The position numbers and the translations under genes were made by a program. DNA of 64,000 nt from Paramecium sonneborni (Eukaryota; Ciliophora; Oligohymenophorea; Peniculida; Parameciidae): positions 228,286 through 292,285 of the forward strand of contig CAJJDN010000119.1 in assembly GCA_905182985.1 (NCBI GenBank), given 5' to 3'. The notes under the pieces are model-generated. The model saw only the letters and a list, made by a program, of their open reading frames with translations, ran no database searches and was not told the DNA's origin. Positions within the stretch are counted from its first letter, which is position 1. The number at the start of each line of letters is the position of its first letter. Below, piece after piece: positions 23,375 to 35,140 of the stretch.

Positions 23375-24739
23375 AAAAGATTAACAAGAATTGCTGGAGG
23401 GTACATTCAATTTTAAAACAAAAAAGAATCTATTCAATTAGAAAATATAAATCATTTTTAAGTATCTTAAATGTTTTTGAATATGGGTAAAGATCGATTC
23501 TACAAATCTTGGAATGGTTATATTGGAAATTTAAAGTTGAATCTTTGTTCTGGTGCATCAGAACCCAGTAAAGGTAACTTTAATCTTGTTATTCTAGATT
23601 TTATTAATCTTCCACCAAATCTCAACTCATTTCCAAAATTTTATGTAACAGAAACTATTGAGTAAATATGTAAATAATTTAATTAGAACTTGCCTTATTG
23701 ACACTAAAATTATTGAGATTACTTAAGTAAACTTAAAAAGTGTTATTAATATTCTTTAAGCATAAGGGACATAAGAAAGGATTTGTTATTGTTCACCATC
23801 TAAAATAGAATAACTAAAGGTTTGATTAAATTATAATTAAATCAAGTATATATTCTTATATTATATTTAATTTAAAAATTTTTGATAAATAATGATAAAA
23901 TATAAATAATCGTATCATTAATAAACGATTTCATATGCTGGGTATGCTCTTCTTATGTCCATTGAATAAAGAATAAAAACATTACTACCATGAGTGAAAC
24001 CTGAAACACAATCATATCCTTGGGATGGTCTTTTAATAGAATTATCTGCTGGCTTTACTTCAACTTTTCCAGTTGTTATTAAACAACATAAAAATACAAG
24101 CTTACCAATATTTTTAGGATCATCTTTAAGTTATAATTAATAAGAATAATTTCTAGAATAGCTAGCGTTTTCGGCAAAATAGATACCAGCTCCCCACATT
24201 CCAATCTAATATTATTCTAAAATTAATATTTACATTGCTAAAAGTTTAATCAAATGCTTCCTTCAAACCTGAATAGACAACTTAAGGATGCTAAGATCTT
24301 ACACCATGCCATAAATACCTCTCAGTTTCCAAAGGTTGCAAAATTATATTTTACTAATTATGTATGTCAATTAATTTATTTTTTTCTATTATGTAATTAT
24401 CCCATAAAGATTTATTTTAAATTCTGTAAATCTCATAAATAGTTCCATTTTCAGTTTTTCTAAATAAATCTGATATTTTTTGATATTCTGCAGATCCAGG
24501 TTGAAGTTGAACTTTAAGAAAATTTTAATTTTAAGGTTTCCAATCTTTTGGATATTATTTTATTTATTTTTTTATAGAATCAATATATTAAGAAATTTTT
24601 GGTTTTTTTTTTTCAAATATTTGAGCAATTATTTGTTACCCAGAGAGAAATTTTCCATTTATAGACAAGGAGATCTATTAAACAAATTCTTAAAATTTCT
24701 CAAGTTCTTCTTCTGGTAGATTAGGGACATCAAATTTAT
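23375..24739. repeat. direct duplication 2, right copy (1,365 bp)
   Basis: Second copy of 22,009-23,373. Its left part (23,375-23,701) repeats the tail of the LamG-like gene. Its right part is the genuine 3' portion of the PARP gene and runs on into unique sequence at 24,740. Confidence 0.95.
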
Positions 24740-27700
24740 AAGGAATAATAGATTTTGTTAATTCTTTTTGAATATTTAAAAAAATTTTTTCATTACAACT
24801 TCCATCAAATGAAGAAATTGTGAAAAGATTGTTATTATTTTTTTTAAAAATTAATTTAGAAATTTGATTAATAGTTTCTTAGAAATTATATTTCTTACCA
24901 ACTAACCTATTGGTTTTCTTTTATGATTATTTATTAGATTTTTAGTAATATGTAGGTTTAATGTTTCTCTTATATTGAGTCTCTTAATTCATTTAATACA
25001 TTTCTCCTTTTTTAAATACTACAAAATGTTTTTTGTAAAAAATTGTAAACTTATTAATTTAACCCATTTCTTAAAGCATCAAATATTCATTTAATTAATC
25101 ATCAACTTCTTCTTAATTGAAGTAAAACTTTCTTGTATTAGAAACCATTTTAGAAATTAAACTTATCTAAGTATTTAAAGAAATGTCAGTGACTGTTTAT
25201 TTAATTAAATCAATCTGATGAGTACCAGGTTATTTAGAGAATGGGAATTTTAAAAGAACTTTTTATTCTTGACCTGTTAATTCGAATTATTCATAAGCTT
25301 CGTCAATTTATTAATTAATATTTTCGTCATCATAATCTTTATAAGTATTTGAGTCTTACCATTACCACTAATATTTGATTTCTCTTTCCTTAATAGGGGG
25401 TTCTAATAACTTTTTGAGAATTTTAGTCAATTATTCAATTCTTACATCACTCAATTCTGCAATATAAATTGTTTTAATTGAGTTTTTTTCAGAATATAAT
25501 AAATTTATTGTAGTATTTAATACAACTTATGCAGATTATTCAAAACTATATCCACATGCTCCTCCTCCAAAAATTGGAATAGCCAAAGTTTATAAATCTT
25601 CATCTATATTCTTGATTTCCTTGAATATTGCCTCAATATTATCTTTTATTTTCCTAAGATCATCATCTGCTTAATTCCCACAAGTATATATTGGAGTTGC
25701 TACATTTAATATATATTTAATCTATCTTCCTAAAGGCATTTTATATTTAGCTACAGTCCCCACATTCAATTCATAAAATTGTCTTATGTAATCTTAACAA
25801 AATGATTGATATGAGGCACCACCCATTTAAAAAATGCTTTACGCAACACCACTCAGTTATAAGGGATCACCAAAAGACATTTTGTTATTACATGAATTTA
25901 CTATTGCATCACATTAAATTGTTGAAATGTCGGCATAAATTATTTGTAACTTCTTGTCTTAATATTCTAGAGTACATGCAACTGATTTTTGTGATTAACT
26001 TTAAATCTGAGCTGAACTCGATGTAGATATAATGATTTCATTGTTTTTTTGTAGGTTTTCGATAAGAGGCTTAAAGTTTTTTTCAATAAACTTTATTTCT
26101 TTATCTGAAAATTAACATGTTTTAGTTTAAATTTCTTTTTTCAATTCATTAATTTTCTTAATCATCTAATCTTTTTCCTTTTCTATTTATTTCTTTGATG
26201 CTTAAATCATTATCTTATTTTCTTAAGGAAAACTAATGACTAAATTATCATCATTACTAACTTTTAATTTAGATTACAAAGATTTTATCTTATTAAAAAT
26301 CAAGATGTTATCACAATCAATAATAGTCGAAGTTAAATTTTCTTATTTTGATTGATCAAACTATTTTTACATATTATTTATTTCTTCTATCTGTTTTTAT
26401 TAGCCTACAATCTAGACTCCCTTTTTTTAATCAAATGCTGCTACAGCAACTTGATACTAATCTTAAAATGAAATCTCTTTTAAACCATAATGACTTAAAA
26501 ATTCTTTAAAGTCACTCTTTAATTCCGAAAATTCCAAGTTTTCAAAATATTCTTCTAATTTTTCACTAATTTTTTTTAACGAAAAATCTTAAAAGTTAAA
26601 ATAAACATCAACTTCAACATTTGATTATTTTTCAGAAACATTCACCATTATAATTAAACAATTTCCAAATTCTAAAGTAATTTCAGTAAAATTTTTTTTA
26701 AACAACTTTTCTAATTATTTTGCTTCCTTACTTTTTAATACTTATATAACCTATTTATCACATTAGCATTTGACAATTTCACATGAAAATTTTTCTAATG
26801 ATTCATTTATTTTTTCATATTTTTCTTAAATATTCTAATAATCTCCATTAAGCTCGATGATCAATTCATTCTTAATTTATTTTGTTATGCATTCTTTCGA
26901 ATTATTTTAATTTTCAAATTATGAGCTTAAAAATTTATTCCATAATTTAATTTTTTTTTCTTCTGATATTTTTATAAACAATTTTGGATGATAGATATCA
27001 TATAATTTTTGTTTAACTTCTTTTAATCTTTACATAATTCTATTTTCTGATTCAAAACTTTCAATCCAAAATTATAATTCAGCTTATACGAAATATTTTC
27101 CTTTATTTTGAGCATTAAATTATGGAGCTGTAACAGTAATTTCAATCAGTTCTTCTTCTAACTAAAGCTTCTGTATACATGTATCAATCTCATTAATGTC
27201 TTTTGATATTGAATAATCAATATCAAAAGTTTCTTTGATCTGCTTAATAATTTGAGTATTTTAAACAAAATTTTCAAACTTTAACTATTAATCAGAAATG
27301 TTAATATTTAAGTTAAATTATGCTATAACAAAGATTAAATTGTTCTGTTTTTAAATTAAAACTCCTTATTCATATAGGGTTTAACACTCTTGAAGTTCAT
27401 TAAGATTCAATTCAGATGCTAAAATTATGATTGGATCCTTGAATTCAATTTCTTTACATAGAGATTATTTAATTCTTATTCCATTCAATATTTTTGCTAT
27501 TGATTTAGCTTCAAATTCAGACTTAAATTGCATTTACAAAATAAAAGAACTATCAAATCTTTATTTAAACATTTTATATATAGTATTTGCAGATCCATCA
27601 TTCACTTAGTTTGAAAATTATGGTGCTATTTTATATTAAAATTTTTGGTAATTAATCATTATTTTTACTTTTATTTATTCAGCCTAAATGTAAAACTATT

Positions 27701-28281
27701 TCATTAAATAACAATGTAAAATTGTCATTTTATCTAATTATGAAATATTGTTGGCCTTTTATTCTTTTATTTAATATATCCGTTGTTATTAATAATATTC
27801 CTCTAAATCAACCTGTTATTGTTCTATTTTTAATTTTAAATCTGGTAATTGCCCATAAATTTCATTTAGGCTAGGTTAAACAACTTAACTAATATTTGAA
27901 ATTTTTATTTCAATATCTGCATATGAAAAAAACTAATCAATAAGTTTGTGATACTAATAATAAATATTATTATTATTGTCTTATTCCTCCTTTTTTATTT
28001 GAGTGATGATCGCTTTTGGAATTTAAAGAGTTTGTTACATTTATTATATATTTTTATTTTAATTATTTTTTTATGGCATTTAGAGATCAACAAAGTCAGA
28101 TTAGTCATTTTATTTTTAATTAATTATTTATTAAGAATCTTAATTATTTGATACTTAAAATTATTATTGATCTTACTAATTTATTTAATATTATTATTTT
28201 ATTTATATTTAGTTGGGAAATGGATTTTATTTTTAATAGAACTAATTATCTTAAGATGGAGTAGGATATTACTATTATTAG

Positions 28282-28367
<86 letters not shown>

Positions 28368-28374
28368 TTATTAA

Positions 28375-28411
<37 letters not shown>

Positions 28412-28874
28412 ACTAATATTAATATTATTATTAATTATAGAATTATTATTATGAATTGCTTGATGATTAATTATTTGATTATTTTAAAAAATCATTTGAA
28501 TAAGAGCTACTTTCTGAAATCTGTGATCCATGAGGTGAAAAATCTTGAGGCTGCTGATAATATTTTTATTGATATAATTGTTAAGAAATTTTTTCTTCAT
28601 ATAAATTAGAATGTCCATTATTGGATTATACACTTGGTATGTATTTTGGTTCCCATATTTCATTATTTTAATATTAATGTTGCTGATTTTATTTTTTTCC
28701 TCTTTTGTTTTATTTTTATGCACGATTATTATCATGGGGAGATTTATAGTTTTTTAAAGGTTAGTCTTAATCGTCTTGCATATTTTTTTAATAATTAATT
28801 TTTATTAATCCTCCATATGAATCAAATTCATCATTAATTTATTAATGGTTAGATGAGAACCCCCATCTGTTCAT
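23915..28874 (-). CDS. macro-domain mono-ADP-ribosyltransferase (PARP14-like architecture), 1,643 aa
   Basis: The protein starts MNRWGFSSNHQQ and has a disordered, Gln/Asn-rich head with a long poly-Gln tract (28,258-28,436). Several hundred residues of charged helical sequence follow. Then comes a macro domain, which binds ADP-ribose (CDAIVNSCNNKMSFGDPLQL, LNVATPIYTCGN, LAIPIFGGGACGYSF, about 25,400-25,960). A WWE-like/linker region and a C-terminal PARP catalytic domain follow: RYLWHGVRS, GAGIYFAENASYSRNYSYQ, RAYPAYEIVY. The His (WHG) and Tyr of the H-Y-E triad are present. The Glu position reads Val (SNVFILY), as in mono-ADP-ribosylating members. One 28-nt intron inside the catalytic domain gives exactly 1,644 codons. 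Likely role: ADP-ribosylation signalling or stress response. Nuclear or cytosolic location cannot be told. Confidence 0.9.
28258..28436. repeat. TTA/TTAG repeat encoding poly-Gln on the minus strand
   Basis: On the plus strand the block is made of TTA with interspersed TTAGTA units. On the minus strand, in frame with the PARP gene, it is almost only TAA and TAG codons, both Gln in this code, with occasional Tyr. Read on the plus strand it gives a meaningless Leu-rich frame. Confidence 0.85.
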
Positions 28875-29205
28875 TTTGATGCAAAAATAAAGTTTTTAAA
28901 TTTAATATGAAATGAATTTAATTAACATGGATATAAATATCAGAAAATTTAGGTTTCTGTTCTTACAAGCAAATTTTATAGAAAAATCTTTCATAAAAAT
29001 TAAGTACACTATTTAATCAATGGAGTTTTTTCAATTAAAATTTGAAATTATTATTTCTTAAATGTTGCAATTTAGGACAATTAAATAAAAATTGTATTTT
29101 TTGCATAATCTATGAAATAGAATGAGTATATTTATTAATAATAAAATTATTTTCAATATTTAAAAACTTAATTAATTACAATATATATTATTACTATAAT
29201 TTTTG
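28875..29205. other. divergent intergenic region, no gene seen
   Basis: About 330 bp between the divergent PARP and SHIPPO genes; A/T-rich, no frame or repeat supported. It probably holds both promoters. Confidence 0.5.
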
Positions 29206-30323
29206 ATGTTAGATATTCAATATATAGATAAGGTTCTTCCAGTTGCTGAAATGTAGTCAAAATTGATCATCATATTAGAGTGGCTTCCAATTAGCCATAA
29301 GTGAATAAATTACTTAATGAAATGAGACTGAGTGCCTATTCAAATAGATCAGGAATTACAACGAAAATAAATTCAATTCCGAGAATTCGAATAAAAACAT
29401 AAGAACAAATTTTGTCTAATTCTGAAAACTTGAATTCTTATACTTATTATAGATAGAATTCTCAAAGATATAAATAAAATGTAGGACCTGGTTCTTATGA
29501 GATTTAAAATCCAGCTCATCTTCAATAAAATTGCCCTAGCATTAGTTTTACAAAAGGTTAAAGAAAATAATTATAAAAATTCTAAAATCCAGGACCTGGA
29601 TAATATAATATTCTATATAACAAGTAATAAAAAACATTTGTTTTCAATTCTAGACATAATAGTGAACAATAAGAATAGTTTCCAGGTCCTGGTACCTATG
29701 ATTTAAATCTAAAATCATTTCGAAGTATTTCTTTTGGAACTTCAAGAAAACTATCATAAAATGATCCTAAATTTATAACACCAGGACCTGGAACATATAA
29801 CATTAATCAGAAGGTAGAGAAAAAAAAGATAGATAGAATAGAAAGACTTCTTAAACCTAAACTTATGGTCAGATCTTATTACAATAGAAAAGAAGATAAA
29901 TTTATTTAAGAATTAGTCAAATAATAATTAAATAAAAAAAAAGAGGAAAGCAATTAAAGACCAAAATCTGCAATGTAAATTAAATAATAGAAGAGAAGAA
30001 AAAATATAGAAAGAATTAGAAGAAAAGCTCATGAGAAACTTAATTCTCCTGGTCCTGGATCTTATGATATAAAAGATTTCATTTAAGTTGATCATATTGA
30101 TAAAAAAAAAGGAAAAATATTAAAATAAAACTAAGAGGAAAAATCAAAAATTAATGATTCATTAGGACCTGGTAGCTATGATATTAAAGATTTTCTTTAT
30201 TATTCTGAATCTATTAAGAAAAGTAACACTAATACTAGCTTTGGTAAATCCAAAAGATTTGAAGTTGAAAAACATTCTGGATTAGGACCAGGAAGTTATG
30301 AAATTATAGATTACTAAAATTGA
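29206..30323 (+). CDS. SHIPPO/ODF3-type PGPG-repeat protein, 363 aa
   Basis: SHIPPO (STPGR) repeats occur in axonemal and microtubule-associated proteins such as ODF3. The motif (P/L)GPGxY appears seven times: VGPGSYEI, NPGPGQYNI, FPGPGTYDL, TPGPGTYNI, SPGPGSYDI, LGPGSYDI, LGPGSYEI. It is often followed about 20 residues later by a SFG-type strand (SISFGTSRK, TSFGKSKRF). A basic Lys/Arg/Gln-rich linker separates repeats four and five. One 26-nt intron close to the start joins VLPVAEI to VASNQPQ; spliced length is exactly 364 codons. A cilium or basal-body role is inferred from the family. No membrane segment. Confidence 0.88.
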
Positions 30324-31514
30324 ATCAAAATTATTAAGAAACTTTCATAAATTTATTATTTTATTTGTTCTATACTTATTTTAAAATAAAAAACCACATA
30401 AAGATTATAATATTCTATTTCATTTTATTTTAGAAGCGAATATATTCAAATAAAATTTCAAGGCTTAAGAAATGTTATTAAAATTAAAATAAAGCTTAGA
30501 AAAGTAAATAAATAATATAATTCTTAAAATTGAGTTTAAATTTTGATAATTTAACTCTAAGATTTCATTTTTTTCTTAGAGAAAAATACTTTGAATTGTA
30601 AAACTATATTTAGAAACACTATTATTCTCTAATAGAGTTTCAAATCTAATAAAAAAGAAATCTATCTATTTTAGAATTAAGATTATTATGTTTAATAAAA
30701 ATAATTCTGTAAATAATCATATTTAATTAATTAGATATTAATTATTTAATAAATATGATAAAAAAATTTTTAATAATTTATAATGGTAGTTGAGAAATCT
30801 ACATAAGCTTGAAAGGAGTTGAAGGTGAGTTAATTTATAGTATATTAATGGATATAAATTAAATTTAATGTACTTTTTCTGATTGTAATTCAATATATCA
30901 TCTCTTTAAATTTATTATTCAAGTTTTTCGATTTCTAAGGTGATTTGTTTGTTTACTATGAATGGTCTAGAGACTAAGATTATGGATCATGAGTAATTTA
31001 GACTTTAGAAGATAGCTGGAACTTACCATAAAATATTATTTTACATTTTCTTATACACTTGTAGTCTGTTAAACAAGTTTCAATGATGGTTATCTTTCAA
31101 AATCTAAGAATAAATCATCCATTTTATCCTAATCTCCAACAATATTACAAACCAAAGGAGTAAGTTGTAATTATTAAATATTGGGTTGTGATGTTGTCTC
31201 AATTTAATCATCAACTTTTTTTTAATCCATATTTTGAGATCTAACTTAACAAGTTCCCATAGTGAATTACTTTACAAATTTTATTATTAGTCATAAACTT
31301 ATTGTAATCCATATAAATCTTTGTCAATTTAAAACAGATTTTAACTTCAATAAACAAATCAGAAAAATGATTAGACTCATTCAATTAATTACGGATTAAT
31401 TTAAAATGTATTAATAATATGTCACTTTACTAAATATATTCAATATTCACAATCAACACAATATTATTGATTGTAAAAGAATTGTAATATTAATATTGAT
31501 TATCTTTATAATTA
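30324..31514. other. about 1.2 kb without a resolvable gene; coding-like remnants
   Basis: From about 30,783 to 31,237 several plus-strand stretches look coding but in different frames and with in-frame TGA. Examples are MVVEKSTQA then TGA then KELK; GDLFVYYEWSRDQDYG then TGA then LEDSWNLPQN; and SKNKSSILSQSPTILQTKGV in a third frame ending at 31,237. This may be a small intron-rich gene that I cannot splice, or a decaying one. The rest (30,324-30,780 and 31,240-31,514) shows nothing recognisable. Confidence 0.35.
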
Positions 31515-33932
31515 TCATAATGTAAATTTTCTTATTACAAAATTTCTTGAATCTTCATCCCATATCACCAAGTACTCACCATTTTAACTTAATGAGCCAT
31601 AATTACAATAATGACCAACTTCAATTACTTATGAAATTATAATTGTATTATTAATTAATTTTTTTAAAACATATACATATCTACCATGTTTATTGATAAT
31701 TATTTATTTTTCCTCATTATAAATAGATGGAAAGAAATTCTGATATCCATTACTTGATTATAATAATTAAATATTTTGAAGACTTTAATCAAATTAATTT
31801 AAGTTACTATTCCATTCATAAATAATTGCTTAATTAATATTTCTTGGTTGCCAAATTAAAAATTAATCATCAACAAAACATATACGATATCCATAGTCAG
31901 AATTTCTAATTATTTATTTCAATTTCCATTCTTTAAATTCATCAATTTCCCAAACAATAATAATTTTATCTTCTCCACAAGATACAAACTTCTCTTAAGA
32001 TTTACTGAAACTAATACATCTAACATAGGCTTAATGATTAACCAACACTTAAACTTATATCCAATTTAATTATTAGTTTTTTCTCCATATTCTTATCGAT
32101 TTATCAGAACTACAAGATATAATTTAATCACCTTTATTATCAAATAATAAACAATCAATTTATCTCTTATGCCCTAATAATACTTAAGAGCAAATCCATT
32201 CATTTTCTAAAAATTACCAATATCTTATTGATTTATCAGTACTTCCTGATATGAATTCATTTTTATTTAAACTGAAACACAATGATATAACTAAATTTGT
32301 ATGCCCTACTAATTATTATTTTTTAATTATTTTTCCATTATTAAAGTCCCAAATAGTTATCTCATTTTGACAACCACTAACCATTATTTGATTATCATGA
32401 TTAAAAGAAATTGCATTACAATTTTAATTTTATGGAAAATTTTAAATTATTTTATATCCTTATTCTTCTTATTAGATTACAGTTTTGTTTTCTTCTATTT
32501 ATTAATAATCATTTTATATAAATTTTGATTTCACTTAAGCTGAAACACTTCTTGTTAAACGATTTTCATTTACGATTTATAATGCCTATAAAGTATTACT
32601 ATTGCATTCTTAAGATTCTTGAGATCTTTATGTAAATTATTCAATTTAATTATTATTTGAGATATCTCTGTTTTCAATTATAAAATTATGAATATTATTG
32701 AGATTTAATTATTAATCTGACTAACTTGTTGCTTTACTCATTTCTTATGAGTTGCATAACATAGATCTTAAATTATCATATAAACTTTATTCATTAAATT
32801 ACAACTATTAAAGCTATTCCTTCAATTATTAAAGAATAGAATCTTAAATTTCCTAATATTCTGAAAAAATTAATCTTTATTAACTTTCTTCTGATTTGCT
32901 TAAAATTTGAGCTTTTTCTTATAATTCTAATAAAGTAAAATTTTGAAAGTTCATATGCATTTAATTAAGAATAAAGGCAAGTTTTTATTTCATTTTGAAT
33001 AAATTCTGTTCAAAACTAAACCTTAAATTCTTAATCTATTTTATAATTTAAAATTCAATTTTAATAATCTGTTCTTTGAGTGATTCATAATATTATTCTT
33101 TATCAATAATTTATTATTAAAAATAATTACTTTTTCTAACCTCAAATTATTTCCATTTTTCCTAGGCTTTACTCAAAGATATATATTATAATGGCATACA
33201 TTCTATACAACATAAGCGTTTTTCCTTATCTGTTGCTTAATTAATATCAAACATAATTATTTCTTTGCCGTGCAATTTACAATTCAATTCTAATTTAGGA
33301 GTTCTTTCATTTTATTTTGAATAAGAAATTGATTGCAGCAATTTTTAAATTAAATTTGGTGGATTGATATTTTGATCTTTAATTAAATTTTATTTTTTAA
33401 GATCTTCTGATATTTATAAACAGTATTATATTTCTTAAATCTTATTAAATTTCTTCAATTCTTGAGATAGGGATTATATCCAAGTAAATTCATCCTCCTT
33501 TTGTTATTATTAACCGTAACTGAAGTCAGTACTAATTATAAATTGAATTTAATCACTTAAAGACTTCTCACTATCTTCAAGATTAACTTACTAATTCAAG
33601 GATTACTATTACAATTGATTTTAAATCAACTAAATTCCTTTATTTATTGAAATATTCATTTCTTTTTTCAATTAATTCAAAGTATCAATTATTATGTTTA
33701 GTGATGAATTTATTAATTAATTCTTTTCTGAATGGAACTGTTTAATAATGGTAAGTTTTGTATCATACAACTTTTAGATTTCGTTTATTGGTACAACAAA
33801 TTGCTAACCCATTCCTGTTAAACAATATATGCACATAAGATTATCATCTACTTACTTACTGGGAGACAATTTTATAGCAATTATTTCGCTATTGTGAACT
33901 TGACATATACTCTAAAAAATATTAGAAGACAT
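31515..33932 (-). CDS. WD40-repeat protein with N-terminal Cys/His motif, 805 aa
   Basis: A single uninterrupted frame of 806 codons. The N-terminal third has helical Gln/Asn-rich sequence. A Cys/His cluster follows (LNCKLHGKEIIMFDI, then KRLCCIECMP), which looks like a small zinc-binding module, and then a coiled coil (LYDNLRSMLCNSQEMSKA). The C-terminal half carries WD40 repeats: NHDNQIMVSGCQNEITIWDF, LNKNEFISGSTDKSIRYWQF, NKGDQIISCSSDKSIRIWRK, KFVSCGEDKIIIVWEI, and a weaker last blade ending GEYLVIWDEDSRNFVI. WD40 propellers are protein-interaction platforms; the specific partner is unknown. This architecture is common in Paramecium as a multigene family, by my recollection of such proteins. 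No intron. Confidence 0.85.
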
Positions 33933-34079
33933 TAACACTATTATTTTATGAAAAGTAATTAACAAATTAATAAAAATATTATTATTGTTATTTTCTAAGA
34001 AACCATAATAATTAATATATATATCATTTAAATATACTCTTACAGATTTTTGGTATATTAAAAAAAGCCTTCTTACAAA

Positions 34080-34954
34080 TCATAAAATATTACAAAAATA
34101 TAATTACTTATTTTTAAACTCAACATACTAATTATTATCTCTTTATTTTAACATTTTATAGAACTGATTTTGAATATTGATTTATTATTTATTTTATAGA
34201 ATACTTTAGTAAATTTTAAATTTGTGATTATAATGTTCCAATAACATTATAGTCTGAGATAAATTAACCATATATAACTCAATTTTGATTTTTCTCCTTT
34301 TATTCCTTCAATAAAATTCATTATTCTAAATAAAGATTATGGTTATTTTCCCAATAATTACAAAAATTAATACTTAGATAAAATTTGATTTTTATCAATA
34401 TAGTCTTAATAGGAAGATTTCGAAAAAATGTCAAATTTGCAGTAAGGATTCTATTTTATTTTCGTAATCTTAGAATTTCTTGATATTTTCAACTTCACTC
34501 TTTTATTCCTCACTTAAATCTCATTATTTTTGTAATCTTTGAAAAATTCTGAATAAATAAAGTTTAATCAAATTGTTCCTATCTTTTTTAATATTTTCAA
34601 CTCCTATGCTTGATATTTCAACAAAAATTAATGAACCCTTATTTATCACTTTTCATTAAGAGAATATTCAAAAATAAAATACCAAAGGCAGTTTAAACAC
34701 TATTTCAATCTTCTTTTCTCCTCTAAACTCTCTAAATTTATTTAAAACTTTCTTACGATATATAGAGCTCTCAGATAATTTTAATTTTTATTTATATTCT
34801 AAAAATTTCCAATTCTTTGAACAAAATATTTAATTTTGACATTTCTTTTTCTCTGTGCTTATTTATCAAATTTTTTCTATTTATAAATTACGTTTTTCTT
34901 TGAAATAATTAGTTATTCCGTTAATTTTTGTTGATTAGATTAAGAACAACCCAT
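34080..34954 (-). CDS. unknown protein with MGCS N-terminus, multi-exon
   Basis: It begins MGCSQSNQQKLTEQ. Gly2-Cys3-Ser4 is a classic N-myristoylation plus palmitoylation start, which predicts a peripheral membrane location. Downstream coding segments are NNWKFLEYKQKLKLSESSIY, KVLNKFREFRGEKKIEIVFK, LSEEQKSE, and KSSYQDYIDKNQILSKYQFL. The end, MLLEHYNHKFKIYQ...QLYFCNIL, stops with TGA at 34,080. Two introns (26 nt after RN, 25 nt after QKSE) are convincing. Others near 34,600 and 34,250 are implied but not fixed. The middle could be an RGS- or helical-type domain, but I do not recognise one. Confidence 0.6.
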
Positions 34955-35021
34955 TTTCTATTAAATCAATAAATTCAAGTAATTCTATAAGAGGATATAT
35001 AGATGTTAATTTGTGAATTCA

Positions 35022-35100
35022 AATAATAATATTAATAATATTAATAATAATATTAATAATAATAATATTAATATTAATAATAATAATAATAATATAATAT
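35022..35100. repeat. AAT/ATT-rich microsatellite
   Basis: About 80 bp of imperfect AAT trinucleotide repeats with ATT interruptions, in the intergenic space between the MGCS gene and the kinase gene. Confidence 0.8.
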
Positions 35101-35140
35101 AAATAAATAATAAAAAATATTAGTTGAAATTGTTTTACTT

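Noticed and set aside
18519..24739. Genuine recent tandem duplications of a gene block
   Set aside because: Both duplications start or stop exactly at single-N joins and are cut inside genes there; unmerged contig overlaps explain this better.
28167..28454. Plus-strand Leu-rich frame over the TTA repeat
   Set aside because: It is the antisense reading of the poly-Gln tract of the minus-strand PARP gene, whose frame is continuous on both sides of the repeat.
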